From Ascaphus truei (taxonomy: Eukaryota; Chordata; Amphibia; Anura; Ascaphidae), in contig CM071568.1 of the NCBI GenBank assembly GCA_036426205.1, forward strand, positions 39,606,066 to 39,670,065: a stretch of 64,000 nucleotides of DNA. Reading direction: 5' to 3'. Under the pieces are notes generated by a model. It was not told the origin of the DNA, ran no database searches, and saw nothing but the letters and a program-made list of their open reading frames with translations. The position numbers and the translations under genes were made by a program. This document shows positions 53,400 to 64,000 of the stretch, in pieces (positions within the stretch are counted from its first letter, which is position 1; every line of letters starts with the position of its first letter).

Positions 53400-55375
53400 G
53401 TAAGGCAGCTTCTGCTCTCCTCTCTCTGCTGTTACCAAACCCTTCCTATTCCTCCATCTCTTGCTTTTCCCTCCTTTGAGGCTCACACTGTCCAGATCTT
53501 CTCTCCTCTCCCTGTCCATATTGTGGTCATCTATCGCCCACCTACCTCTACTCATCCCCCTTCTACCTTTCTCTCTCACTTTGAATCCTGGCTCTATTTC
53601 TTTCTCTCCTCAGAATCCCCTGTTCTTTTCCTTGGGGACTTCAATTGCCATATTGATGACCCCTCTCTCCCTTGGGCTTCCCGCTTTCTTTTTCTAACCT
53701 CGTCTTTTGGCCTTAACAGTGGACTGCAGCCAGCACCCACAAGGATAGCCACTACTTAGACCTGGTTTTCACAAAAAAACTTTTCTCTCTCCTATTTCTC
53801 CATTTCCCCTTTTCCTCTCTCTGACCAGCACCTCATCTCATTCTCTCTATCTCGCTTCTCCCCTTCTTCACCTCCATCTACCCCCCAGTTCTGCAGAAAC
53901 CTGCGCTCTATTCACTTACCTGACTTTGAGTCCACTTTACACTCCTCTCTCAGCTCTGCTACAAACCCTGACAACCTGGTCAGGAACTACAACTCTGCCT
54001 TGTTCTCCTCTCTTGATCTACATGCCCCGCTATCTCTCTGCCGCCCTCGCCTTTCTAACCCTAGACCCTGGCTAAATTCCCACACGTGCATGCTGCGTTC
54101 CTCCACTCGTTCCTCTGAACGCCTCTGGAGGAAATCTCATACTCTCGCAGACTTCCTTCACTACAAATTTATGCTATCCTGTTTCAACTCTGCCCTCTCG
54201 CAAGCTAAACAAGCCTACTTTTCTTCACTAATCAACATACACAAGTCTAACCCACGCCGACTGTTCTCTGTCTTTGATACTCTACTCAAACCACCTTCGC
54301 TGCCTCTTCTTCCTCCATCTCCGCTCAGGACTTTGCTGACTATTTTAAGGAAAAGGTGGAATCCATACGTCAGAACATCCCCTCTGTTTCTTCCTCCCAA
54401 CCTACACCTCTTCCTAACTCACCTCCTGCCTTCCTTAACTCTTTTTCCACTGTCTCAGAGGAGGATGTGTCACTGTTGATCGCCTCTTGTCCCTCTACCA
54501 CTTGCCCTCTTGACCCCATTCCCTCCCATCTCCTAAAACCTCTTGCTCCTACTATATCCCTACGCTCACACACATTTTTAACTCCTCCCTCTGCTCTGGA
54601 ACCTTTCCATCCTCCTTCAAACATGCAACAGTTATACCATTACAAAAAAACAGCAAGCTTGACCATACCTGTCTTTCTAACTATCGACCTGTCTCCCTCC
54701 TGCCTTTTGCCTCTAAACTCCTTGAACGTCTTGTATTCTCTCGCTTGCTCCATTTTCTCAACACCTATTCTCTCCTAGACCCTCTACAATCTGGCTTCCG
54801 CACTGCTCACTCCACGGAAACAGCCCCCACTAAAATAACTGACGACCTCCATGCTGCCAAAGACAGAGGTCATTACACTCTGCTCATATTACTCAACCTC
54901 TCTGCAGCATTTGACACCGTGGACCACCCTCTTCTCCTTCACATTCTCCATACTCTTGGTATTCGGAACAAAGCTCTATCCTGGATCTCATCCTACCTCT
55001 CACATCGTACTTTCAGTGTCTCTTCTGCTAACACCTCCTCCTCCTCTATTGATCTCTCTGTGGGGGTACCTCAGGGCTCTGTCCTGGGACCTCTTCTCTT
55101 ATCTCTGTACACACTCTCCCTAGGTGACCTAATAACATATTTTGGGTTTAATTATCACCTCTATGCTGACGACACACAAATATACTTTTCAACACCCGAC
55201 CTTACACTTGCTGTACAAACCAAAGTTTCTGAATGTCTCTCTGCTATATCATCCTGGATGGCCCTCCGCCGCCTTAAACTCAACATGGCTAAAACAGAGC
55301 TCCTCATACTTCCTCCCAAACCTGGCCCTACTGCCTCCTTCCACATTACTGTTGGAACTCCGATATTCACCCAGT
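53400..55375 (+). pseudogene. L2-type LINE ORF2: endonuclease and reverse transcriptase, copy 2
   Basis: The apurinic endonuclease part shows VIYRPP, VLFLGDFNCHIDDPSLPW and, after a stop near 53759, DLVFTKK and SDQHLISFSLS. The linker runs to about 54480. The RT shows [37 protein letters not shown] near 54900, [19 protein letters not shown] near 55060, the catalytic YADDTQIY near 55165 and [19 protein letters not shown] near 55243. At least two frameshifts and several stops disable it. The protein would nick DNA and copy the LINE RNA in the nucleus. It is the fullest LINE of its kind in the window and lies in the sense orientation of ANGPT1. Confidence 0.93.
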
Positions 55376-56335
55376 AGCCCAAGCACGCTGTCTACGGGTC
55401 ACACTCGACTCCTCTCTCACATTCGCCCCTCACATTCAAAACATTTCTAAAACCTGTCTCTTTTTCCTCCGCAATATAACAAAGATACGCCCTTTCATTC
55501 CTCTGTTGCTCGACTGCTAAAACTCTGACTCAGGCCCTCATTCTCTCCCGTCTTGATTACTGTAACCTCCTGCTGTCCGGCCTTCCTGCCTCTCACCTGT
55601 CTCCCCTACAATCTATCCTAAACGCTGCTGCCAGAATCACTCTACTCTTTCCTAGATCTGTCTCAGCATCTCCCCTCATCAAATCCCTCTCCTGGCTTTC
55701 GATCAAATCCCGCATCTCACACTCCATTCTTCTCCTCACTTTTAAAGCTTTACACTCTTCTGCCCCTCCTTAAATCTCGGCCCTAATTTCTCGTTATGCA
55801 CCATCCAGACTCTTGTGTTCTACTCAAGGATGTCTTCTTTCTACCCCCCTTGTATCTAAAGCCCTCTCCCGCCTTAAACCTTTTTCACTGACTGCCCCAC
55901 ACCTCTGGAATGGCCTTCCCCTCAGTACCTGACTAGCACCCTCTCTATCCACCTTTAAGACCCACCTTAAGACACACTTGCTTAAAAAACATATGAATAT
56001 CACTGTGGATACTCTGAACACATGATACATAAAGCTTGTCCCCCTGCAGATGCACTTACCAAAACTTCCTCCTACTGTCTCTACGTTCTCCCTACCTACC
56101 AATTAGACTGTAAGCTCCTCGGAGCAGGGACTCCTCTTCCTTAATGTTACTTTTATGTCTGAAGCACTTATTCCCATGATCTGTTATTTATAGTATCTGT
56201 TATTTATTTGATTACCATGTGTATTACTACTGTGAAGCGCTATATACATTAATGGCGCTATATAAATAAAGACATACAATACAATACAATACAGTACAGT
56301 ACAATACAGTACAATACAATACAATACAGTTTTCT
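55376..56335 (+). mobile_element. L2-type LINE 3' part: C-terminal domain, UTR and ACAAT tail
   Basis: Frames here encode remnants of the L2 C-terminus (LQSILNAAARITLLF near 55612 and PFSLTAPHLWNGLPLST near 55879). The UTR follows with TTAGACTGTAAGCTCCTCGG, GGCGCTATATAAATAAAGAC and a tail of ACAAT/ACAGT repeats (56271-56335). The same 3' tail heads the short copies at 12881 and 42690, consistent with shared retrotransposition machinery. Confidence 0.9.
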
Positions 56336-57332
56336 GTGTCATTGCTTAACGTGATACCCTGAGTACTTTATCTGTGTGGTATTCATTGTCCCAGTGTTTG
56401 GATTTGCCTCCTTCCCACCAGGACCCGTGGTAGAGATACTCCCACCATCCCGTCACTCTGAGGAGTATCCTCCTTATCCCAAGGCATCAGAAGGGGCTCA
56501 CATTTGGAACTGGGCTGTACTGTATGTAGCTATCCTGTAGTGCTCTGGAACCCTCTATTTAAAAGGATTCCCCCCAGGAGTACCATGCTTCCTCCCCTTT
56601 CATGGCAGATGAATAACCTCAGACCATCACTATGGGCTCTGACTAAGAGGGGCACATAGTTACATAGTAGATGAGGTTGAAAAAAGACGTACGTCCATCA
56701 AGTTCAACCTATGCTAAATTTAGACAATTTATAGTTGGCACGTTCCCAACTATAAAATAATAAATGTTACAAGACATCCTTAAACATTGCTATACACTTA
56801 AACATAACTTACAATATATACAAGTGTGATCCCTCCTCTGTGACTCCTCCAAGGACCTGACTCAAGCACTTTTCACCCGCACTATTTATACGTACAGTAC
56901 TAGTGACATCATTGGTCACAATGTCTACAGGGGGAGTGGTTTGGATTCTTCAAAGTCATCCTATACCAGGTGGCAGTCTAGGCTCCTTCTAGAAGGTGGA
57001 TGGAGCTGAAAGTATACTTGGTGTCCTATACTAATTGCAATACTAATACTATATATATTCCAATTTTGGGGTTGTTTTTCCAAGTCAGAGACAGTATGAT
57101 GTGCACCTGTGCATTTATCTTATGCACTAATTTTAGGCCTGTATTGGTCAGATAAAGTATGAAAATCTAGACTTCTGTGATATCCTCAAACTCAGGAGAT
57201 GCTGCGGGATATAATTTGATATTCATTTTTACTGCATAACAGAGCAGTGTTTTAAAAAAATCAGAGATAAACTGAAGAAAATAATTAGACTTTCACATGC
57301 CATTAAATTATTGATAATATCATACATTAAGC
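56336..57332. other. Intron 1 with a retroposon tail, no gene
   Basis: 56648-56722 contains, on the minus strand, TAGCATAGGTTGAACTTGAT, the GGACGTACGTC segment and ATCTACTATGTAACTATG. An opposite-strand copy lies at 62565-62632. These appear to be 3' tails of one retroposon family, possibly CR1. The rest is unremarkable. Confidence 0.55.
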
Positions 57333-57539
57333 CAGTGATTTCCAACCTATTATTGGTTAAGGAACCCTGTGAAATTCTGAGGAACCCAAACCATTTCTAT
57401 CAGCGAGTCTGAGATCAGATGCATTGTAAATTTGTATGTATTTGGTAAAATTTTAAAATGAACTGAAAATTACAGTGAACCTTTTAGGGGTGCTCAGGGG
57501 AACCCAAGGGTTCGTAGGAACCCTGGTTGAAAAACACTG
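57333..57539. mobile_element. 207-bp hAT-type MITE with 8-bp duplication
   Basis: CATTAAGC (57325-57332) and CATTAACC (57540-57547) flank the element and differ at one base. The ends begin CAGTGATTTCCAACCTATTA on the left and, on the minus strand, CAGTGTTTTTCAACCAGGGT on the right. The body contains the GGAACCCTGTG/AGGAACCCTGG pairs typical of short hAT derivatives. No coding sequence. Confidence 0.88.
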
Positions 57540-59035
57540 CATTAACCTATAAAGTTATTCATGCAAATGTGTATTTATTCCCATATTTGTAAAGTATATT
57601 TTAGCCCTTTTAAAAATTAAAAAGATCTCATGTATCGTCCGTGAAACACTTGTAAAAACACTCATCAAATTTATGGTGGTATTGTGTCTTCTATAAATTG
57701 TTTTTTTGAGTATTCAATACATTTTTATTCAAAGCCTCATCTATTTTTACTGAAACAAAAAGATTTTGGATGTTTTTTTGAAGTCCAGGAATATGCCAAA
57801 TCATCAACATATAGTTTTAAATAATGCATTTTAAAACACTACCTAATAATTGGGCAAGACCGATGCAAATATTAATGATTTTTCATTTTTCATCATATCT
57901 TGACATCATTTTTCATCATATCTTGACCCATCGGTGAAAGGCACCAATGAAATGCTCAACTTGTGCTGAAATAAATGATACAGTATCTAGTATTCATAGG
58001 CACATGAAAATACTGATAAAGGAAAGAAGGTGTATCTAGTGGACTGCAACCTTTTTTTTCTAATATCTTTGTCCACGCAGGTGGCAATGACCCTTGACAT
58101 TCAAGAGGTTAAATCAGTTATACCTTTCATTGTGTTCTGTGATCAATGATCAAGAGGAACCTATTATTAATTAGAATTCAACATTCCAGTGCTACATTTT
58201 AAGTAAGTCAGTATGAAAGCACAATAATTCATAGTGGATAGATGAAAAGTGGATGTCAGTATTACAGCTTAAATGTTTAAGCATCAAACCCACTGGCACG
58301 CTGTGTCCTGCTGTTAGATCACTACAATTATTTACACTGTTAATCCAGTTACCTTAGCAAGAAATGCTTAGAAGGATGTCAAGTATGTTGAACCTTATTT
58401 CTATGCAAATCGACAAAGGTATTAAATATTCCATTATTCTTGCACAGGAAGCATTTTTACATTGGATTAAAATGTCATTACATAGGATTAAAATGTTAAC
58501 ACTTCTTTAATTTACAGCTGGTTTGAAATTGTGCTAACTCTTTGATGTGCTATGAATTTATAATTATATTACCCGCTTTGAACCTTGAATTCTATTTTTT
58601 TAAATATCGATTTTGATGTGTTCATGCCCCCCAAACATGGCAACAGAGAAGAATACAGAGGGAGTAATGGGTTTGGAGAAAGAGATTGGTAGAGAAAGGA
58701 TGCATAAGAAGACAGAGAAGATGTCATAAATGAAAGACAGGCAGGTATAGAATATACAACATAAACAAGTAAAACATGGAAGGTGCAGAGAAAGCGGAGA
58801 CATTGGGAGCCAAAGATGGCTCAGTAAAAAAATGGAATTTATAAAAACAGAAACAGAAAAAGCTAGGAAAGAGAAAGTGACAAACAATGAAACATAGAAA
58901 TGAGGACAGAAAAACAATGATCTGCGGATCTATCTAAAAAAGGCACTTTCACTGAAAATTAGAGAGAGAAAGATCTATTTTAGTAGATTCCCAAATCCCA
59001 AGCACTATATATACATATATATATATAATTGGACA
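57540..59035. other. Intron 1, no gene recognised
   Basis: AT-rich sequence. CATCATATCTTGAC is directly duplicated at 57891 and 57914. 58600-58990 is A/G-rich on the + strand (C/T-rich minus-strand frame 58600-58917), without any domain. Confidence 0.5.
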
Positions 59036-60201
59036 CTGATTCAAGTTGTGTTATTTCGGCTGTGTACCAAAATACAAGTTACAGTTACATAATGAATATG
59101 GGCTTAAAGTGCAGTCTATCAGCTTTAATTTGAGGGTATTCACATCCACATTGGAGGAAGGAGTTAGGAATTACATCTCTTGAATATGTAGCCCCCTCTT
59201 TTTCAAGGGACCAAAAGTAATTGGACAATTGACGCAAAAGCTGTTTCATGGACAGGTGTGGGCTATTCCTTCGTTATTTCATCATCAATTAAGTAGGTAA
59301 AAGTTCTGGAGTTGATTCCTTGTGTGGCATTCACATTTGGAAGCTATTGCTGTGAACCCACAACATGTAGTCAAAAGAGCTCTCAATGCAAGTGAAACAG
59401 GACATCCTTAGGCTGCAAAAAAAAAAGAAGAAAATCCATCAGAGAGATAGCAGGAACATTAGGAGTAGCAAATCAACAGTTTGGTACATTCTGAGAAAAA
59501 AAGAACGCACTGGTGAGCTCTGCAACACAAAAAGGCCTGGATGTCCACGGAAGACAACAGTGGTGGATGATTGTAGGATCCTTTCTATGGTTAAGAAAAA
59601 ACCCTTCATAACATCCAGCCAAGTGAAGAACACTCTCTAGGAGGTAGGCACATCATTATCCAAGTTTACCATAAAGAGTAGACTTCACGAGAGCAAATAC
59701 AGAGGGTTCACCACAAGGTGCAAACCATTCATAAGCCTCAAGAATAGAAAGGCCAGATTAGACTTTTCCAAACAATATCTAAAAAAGCCAGCCCAGTTCT
59801 GGAACAGCATTTTTGGACAGATGAAACTAAGATCAACCTGTACCAGAATGATGTGAAGAAAAAAGTATGGAGAAGGCTTGGAACGGCTCATGATCCGAAG
59901 CATACCACATCATCTGTAAAATACGGTGGAGGCAGTGTGATGGCATGGGCATGCATGGCTTACAATGGCACTGGGTCACTAGTGTTTATTGATGATGTGA
60001 CAGAAGACAGAAGCAGCCGGATGAATTCTGAAGTGTATAGGGATATATTGTCTGCTCAGATTCAGCCAAATTCAGCGAAGTTGATTGGACAGCGCTTCAC
60101 TTTACAGATGGAAAATGACCCAAAACATACTGCGAAAGCAACCCAGGAGTTTTTTTAAGGCAAAGAAGTCGAATATTCTACAATGGCCGAGTCAATCACC
60201 T
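59036..60201 (+). pseudogene. Second Tc1 copy, truncated at both ends
   Basis: The sequence follows the Tc1 at 22299 from AATTGGACACTGATTCAAGT onward, but the outermost ~16 bases are replaced by a TA microsatellite, so the left terminus is lost. The frame at 59386-59640 holds the helix-turn-helix and hook (STVWYILRKKERTGE, RPGCPRKTT). That at 59853-60158 holds TGSLVFIDDVTED, RFTLQMENDPKHTA and surrounding residues. The central catalytic aspartate position reads MENDPKH where the other copy has MDNDPKH, so a key acidic residue is changed to E. Additional frameshifts and a stop after KNTL disable it. It ends abruptly before the third catalytic residue. Confidence 0.92.
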
Positions 60202-60960
60202 AAGAGATTCCTGAGGAAGTCGAATGACTAAACGCGTAGAATCTAAGCCTGCATCCAGTTGAGAGATCAAGCGTGACGTCACATCCGCCCTTACCGTGTC
60301 GGACGTGAACGAGCGCACACGCCGGAGACTGAACGCCCAGAGAATCGGGATTTTGTACAATTCCCTGTATTGTATTTTAAAATGTGAGTGCATTTTATCT
60401 CTTTGCTACTGGTCTTGAAATACACTTTGCAGATATATTACACCATGCCAGTCTTTATCCTTAATGTATGACACTGAAGGAGGGATTACCCTACAGCCAC
60501 AATATCGTGTTGGAAGTTACCACTGAAGGTTGCTCGTTTCAGAGAGAGATAGAGTCTCTGTACTGCTTTATTTCTGGGGATAAAGTGTGAGTGCTACTAT
60601 CTTACAGCCCTATATATGCACTATGTTATGTCCTTTTATTTTTTCATGATTACGCTGTGAACGTCCTGCGCTCCCCTTGCTGTGGAAGAATACAATCAAG
60701 ACATAGACTCCAGAACAGTCTATAAAGGGTTCTGTTTTAGCTGCTTTACAATTAGTATACTATTCACATTGGGTGGTGGTATTTATTTATTAACATTTAT
60801 TAATTGTTTACTTGGTTCACTTTATATATTATTGGTCACTTTACAGAGTTTGTTCATTTATTCACTATACATTTTATGTATATTATTGATGCACTAGCAC
60901 TTTGCACATATAACTAATTAAGGCGCGCCCAATTACACACCCTTGGTCATTGGTTCTTCT
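60202..60960 (+). mobile_element. Penelope-like element terminal repeat (pseudo-LTR)
   Basis: The segment begins GATTCCTGAGGAAGTCGAAT followed by GACTAAACGCGTAGAATC, the recognisable motif near the 5' end of Neptune-type PLE terminal repeats. A CG-rich block follows (GACGTCACATCCGCC, CGCCGGAGACTGAAC), then AT-rich sequence, and it ends near TAATTAAGGCGCGCCC. It adjoins the truncated Tc1 directly, so the PLE either inserted there or was joined by a deletion. No reverse transcriptase or endonuclease is present. Confidence 0.7.
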
Positions 60961-61483
60961 CATGTCTTGTGCAACTCCTCCATTCACTGTTGACTCCAGG
61001 TGTGCTGGAGACAGTTCCCACTGTGAAAGACATACTGCATACCCCTACCCAATAGACTGTAACTTAGGCAGGGATATATAAAACAGGATCCTTTATTGCA
61101 TCCACTGCAGTTGTTATTACAGCGAATGCATTTATCAGCATAGGATCACATGCCTCTGGATGGTGCTTGGCCTTCTCTCAATTGAGGTATTTGCAATGTG
61201 GTAGATCTATTCACCTCAACCCACTAAGGACTGAGAACACGTCTCACTCCCAGCCGGAAGGGACTCAGACTGACTGTAATTTGACATGCATCCTCTTCAG
61301 TACAGAGGGGGAGGACAACAGGTCTGCACCCTGATTGGCTGCACACAGACCAGTTCACCTCCTCCCCTGTCACTCAGAGAGGCTGCTTGAGGGTGGGGAA
61401 AACCCAAGATGACTGCCTGTTACAGCCTGCAGCTATCAGGACTTACTTGACAGGGAGGAGCAGAAGGATAGCCAGTACCAGCC
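60961..61483 (+). other. Non-repetitive-looking region upstream of a candidate leader exon
   Basis: No transposon domain is seen. A CCAAT-type box in reverse (CTGATTGGCTG) lies near 61330, about 150 bases before the candidate ATG. GC content rises modestly from 61240. This would suit a promoter, but the element alone is weak evidence. Confidence 0.35.
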
Positions 61484-61562
61484 ATGGCTACACATATATA
61501 CAGGTTATTCCGGATTTTACCGTTATTATTGGTTGTGCTGGTGATATACTATGTGATTTCTG
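61484..61562 (+). CDS. Candidate first exon with a hydrophobic leader (unidentified gene)
   Basis: An ATG in a strong context (GCCATGG) opens 26 codons: a short basic N-terminus (MATHIYRLFRI) and then a hydrophobic stretch (LPLLLVVLVIYYVIS). It ends at GGTAAG, a good splice donor, in phase 1. This pattern is that of a signal peptide or type II membrane anchor exon, as in secreted proteins or Golgi enzymes. I do not recognise the gene. It lies on the same strand as ANGPT1, inside its first intron, so it could be a nested gene, an alternative start, a processed remnant, or chance. There is no evidence of downstream exons in the window. Confidence 0.3.
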
Positions 61563-62564
61563 GTAAGATTTCAAATGTAGTAAAACATTCATCATTTTAA
61601 TCTGAATGTGTTCCCAGACGACTGAGATATTACACTAGGATCGGGCCAACTGATTCATATAAGTTTGTAAATTATTTATGTACTCATGTCACTGTCAAAC
61701 TATGAAACAATCAATATCATCGTACTGTAGTTTATGCACTGACTTCTGTTTGTAAGACATACAGTATGTATGTCTTTATTTATTGTTCTCTATTCAACTA
61801 CAAAAGGTCATATAAGGTTATTTTAAATTTTGGTCATACAAAGTTGTTTTTAATCAGCTACCACTGTTTATTCATTTATACATTTTACTCAATAATTGAA
61901 ACCTTGGTTGTTGTGTATCAGTCTTTCACATGTAACAATTTAAATACTTAACGTCATGATTTCTGTTTTTGCCATTGATTCAGTATTTAGTAAAAATTCA
62001 AGCATATCAAGTCACTGGTGCATACACTAATGGCAAAGTAAACAGTACTACAAGTCTATTATATTGGCTTTTAATTTGATACTTAAGCTTGTATACTTCA
62101 CTGCTTATCTCACATTAAGAATGAACTACAATAAATTTGTAAATATAATTTTATGTACTTCAGGGGTTAATTTGCAATTATTTTTTTAATTGCAATGACG
62201 TTAAAAAGGATAGTCTGCAAAGTTGTGTTTGATTTGTAAGGAAACCGCAATTTAAAATCAAATGTGGACATTAGGAAATGGGCTATGTAAACAATAACAT
62301 GGCTTAGTCTTTCAAAGGATAAAATATGCTAATTTTTCAATGCCACTTACATTTCAAATATCCCATACAACACACATCTGGATTGGTTAACATGAAGTAA
62401 TGGTCAGTTTAACTGATAATGTCATATCTGGCTCTGGCAAGTATTTTATAGTTTTTTCAGTGGTAACTTAATCATATCTAGCAACAAAAAACACTGGGGT
62501 TTATTGTTTGCCTTCCTCTGGATCAATAAGTAAGTATAGATATAGGATAAAGTATCTGTTGTCT
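61563..62564. other. Intronic AT-rich sequence, no gene recognised
   Basis: No domain, repeat structure or splice-bounded frame was noted. Confidence 0.5.
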
Positions 62565-62640
62565 AAATTTAGCATAGGTTGAACTTGATGGACGTACGTC
62601 TTATTTCAACCTCATCTACTATGTAACTATGTGTAGCCAT
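62565..62640 (+). mobile_element. Retroposon 3' tail (CR1-like)
   Basis: TTTAGCATAGGTTGAACTTG then ATGGACGTACGTCTT and CATCTACTATGTAACTATG match the reverse complement of 56648-56722. A short tail of this kind is common in frog retroposons; the clade is inferred. Confidence 0.6.
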
Positions 62641-62944
62641 GCATGTAAAATGGTCTGCAGTTGTTTTCCCTGCTGGCAGTAAACCAGGTAAGTTACAGGG
62701 ATGCCAGCAGTAATCACAGAGGTTTGCCCTCACACCCTGGTGAGGTGCCCTATGTATGGGTGGGAGTGGCTACATGCTCTGATTCCACAGTTAGTGACAT
62801 CAGAGCAGTGACAGTTCCTGAAGTATATAAGGCACAGCACTGCCCAAAGTTAGGTTGTTGCTGAGTTGTTGGAGTGCGTTGGGAAGGAAGGATCCACTAG
62901 TGCAGTAACTAGTGGTCCATTTCTACATCAGACTTTATAGGAGC
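62641..62944 (+). other. Possible LTR or promoter fragment
   Basis: The region contains GTATATAAGGCACAGCACTG (about 62823), a TATA-like box, after a CAGAGCAGTGACAG segment. It ends beside the antisense CR1 piece. It resembles a short LTR, but no partner copy or coding region is present. Confidence 0.35.
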
Positions 62945-63310
62945 CACACTGTGTCCAGGCAAAATCTAAGTAGACCACATCAACTGCATTACCCTGGTCT
63001 AAACTGTTACTTACCTCCTCAAAGAAACAAATAAGGTTTGGTTGGCATGATCTATCCTTCATAAATCCATGCTGACTATTACTAATAATTTTGTTTTCCA
63101 TTAGGTATTCCTGAATATTATCCCGTACTGTATTAAACCTTCAAGTAGTTTCCCCACTATTGAAGTCAGGCTTACAGGTCTGTAATTTCCCGGTTGTGAT
63201 CTAGCTCCCTTTTTAAATATAGGCACCACATCAGCTTTACGCCAATCTTGTGGTACTGAGCCTGTGGAAATGGAGTCCTTGAATATTAAATGTTATGGTT
63301 TGACTATTAC
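62945..63310 (-). pseudogene. Antisense CR1-type LINE reverse-transcriptase fragment
   Basis: Translating the minus strand gives STGSVPQDWRKADVVPIFKK, GARSQPGNYRPVSLTSIVGK, YLMENKIISNSQHGFMK, FFEEV and AVDVVYLDFA, in the order of the first part of a CR1-clade RT (fingers and palm entry). The fragment stops before the catalytic YxDD box. A frame change lies near the GLIQ segment. It is dead and lies opposite to ANGPT1. Confidence 0.88.
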
Positions 63311-64000
63311 TGAGCTTAACTCCTTGAGAACTCTCAGATGTACAGACCAAACAAACGCAATCTGCTGCTCACCTAATACAATAAAGTTAGAATCAGTGAA
63401 TGTAGAAAAAAGTGGTGGAGCATCAGGGATGAAACCTGACTAGAACCTATTATGAATGTTCGCTCAGTCCATTTTATTCTCATGGATACATGATATTTTG
63501 AAGCGATAAGATTTATTATACACATGAAAAGTAACACACCCTGTGCAGGACTGGTGAGTATCCGCAGCTGGCTGGGCTTCCGTCGTCATGCACTGAGGCG
63601 ATCATCCCTCTGTACCTTCTTACCTCTATCTTGCTTTCAGCAGTACTCCATATTCATCGCTCCACATGATGTTGAGTGGTTTGGATGTTTCATGGACACA
63701 ATATTGATTCTGCTTATTATAGTTAGCAGTGCAGGGTCTCTTTATCACACTGGCTGCCAACACTTGGGGCAATCACCAGGACAGTGACTGTATAGTCCTT
63801 TATACATATCCATATACCAACCACTCAGCAGGTCTGGTTTCACCAAGGGGATTTTATTTACATTACATTTTAACCCTCATTGTGTCTGCTATTTCTTAAG
63901 CATTTATGTTAATAAAATGTTATTCTTTTTTTCAATTAGTGTGGTCTTTTGGGACCACTTTAGTCCTTAGTCGTTTTTGATGTTTTGAGTATTACACTCG
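63311..64000. other. Window end, no gene recognised
   Basis: The frame at 63524-63787 has no recognisable domain. The last 180 bases are AT-rich with AATAAAATGTTATTC and may be a PLE-like terminal region, but this is not supported further. Confidence 0.4.

Noticed and set aside
41118..64000. ANGPT1 exon 2
   Set aside because: I looked for the continuation of the coiled coil after WLQK and saw no acceptor-bounded frame resembling it, so it is taken to lie beyond the window.
1..64000. CRISPR arrays, bacterial operons, rRNA or tRNA genes
   Set aside because: No regularly spaced identical repeats with unique spacers, no operonic coding density, and no recognisable rRNA or tRNA sequence were seen. 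The tandem arrays present are microsatellites or minisatellites.

Overview
This window is vertebrate nuclear DNA, most likely from a frog or toad (anuran amphibian). It has a single recognisable host coding exon inside a dense field of nested transposable elements: Penelope-like elements (PLEs), an L1/Tx1-type LINE, L2- and CR1-type LINEs, Tc1 transposons, chromodomain Ty3/Gypsy elements, hAT-type MITEs and many foldback repeats. No prokaryotic operon, CRISPR array, rRNA or tRNA gene was recognised. The anuran assignment rests on this repeat mix and on the divergence of the host exon; the species is not identified.

The host gene is angiopoietin-1 (ANGPT1). Exon 1 coding sequence lies at 40821-41117 on the + strand and ends at a consensus GTAAGT donor. 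It encodes the signal peptide and the N-terminal clustering region, with Cys41, Cys54 and the N92-Y-T sequon. If the window is contiguous, 41118-64000 is all intron 1, and 1-40820 is 5' flank. No exon 2 was recognised. A second, speculative host feature is a 26-codon hydrophobic leader at 61484-61562 that ends at a splice donor.

Layout, left flank. 1-5178 is a non-coding foldback element with arms of about 1.3-1.5 kb around a pyrimidine-rich core. 7022-7656 is a small inverted-terminus element filled with a telomere-like G-rich minisatellite. 9833-10189 is a MITE. 10201-11480 is a PLE fragment with a GIY-YIG endonuclease. 11509-11951 is a Tc1 3' end. 13779-19505 is a composite repeat block with matched inverted ends; it contains foldbacks, an inverted pair of PLE terminal repeats and four related palindromes. 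19507-24893 is an L1-type LINE, interrupted by a 240-bp MITE and by a nearly complete Tc1. 26741-32672 is a degenerate chromodomain Ty3/Gypsy element with two later insertions. 33560-34700 is an L2 remnant. 36275-37890 is a second, internally deleted Ty3/Gypsy element.

Layout, intron 1. The intron holds L2/SINE tails, hAT MITEs (two with clean 8-bp duplications), two inverted 360-bp copies of a hairpin-ended MITE, a long L2 LINE (53400-56335), a second Tc1 joined to a PLE terminal repeat (59036-60960), and an antisense CR1 reverse-transcriptase fragment (62945-63310). All transposon proteins seen are truncated or frameshifted. The best preserved are the Tc1 transposase at 22770-23792 (DD34E triad present, one-base deletion near the helix-turn-helix) and the PLE endonuclease domain. 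The best candidates for something not yet described are the non-coding structured elements: the 5.2-kb foldback, the hairpin-ended MITE family, the recurring palindromes, and the insertions whose right ends fold back immediately beside their target duplications.
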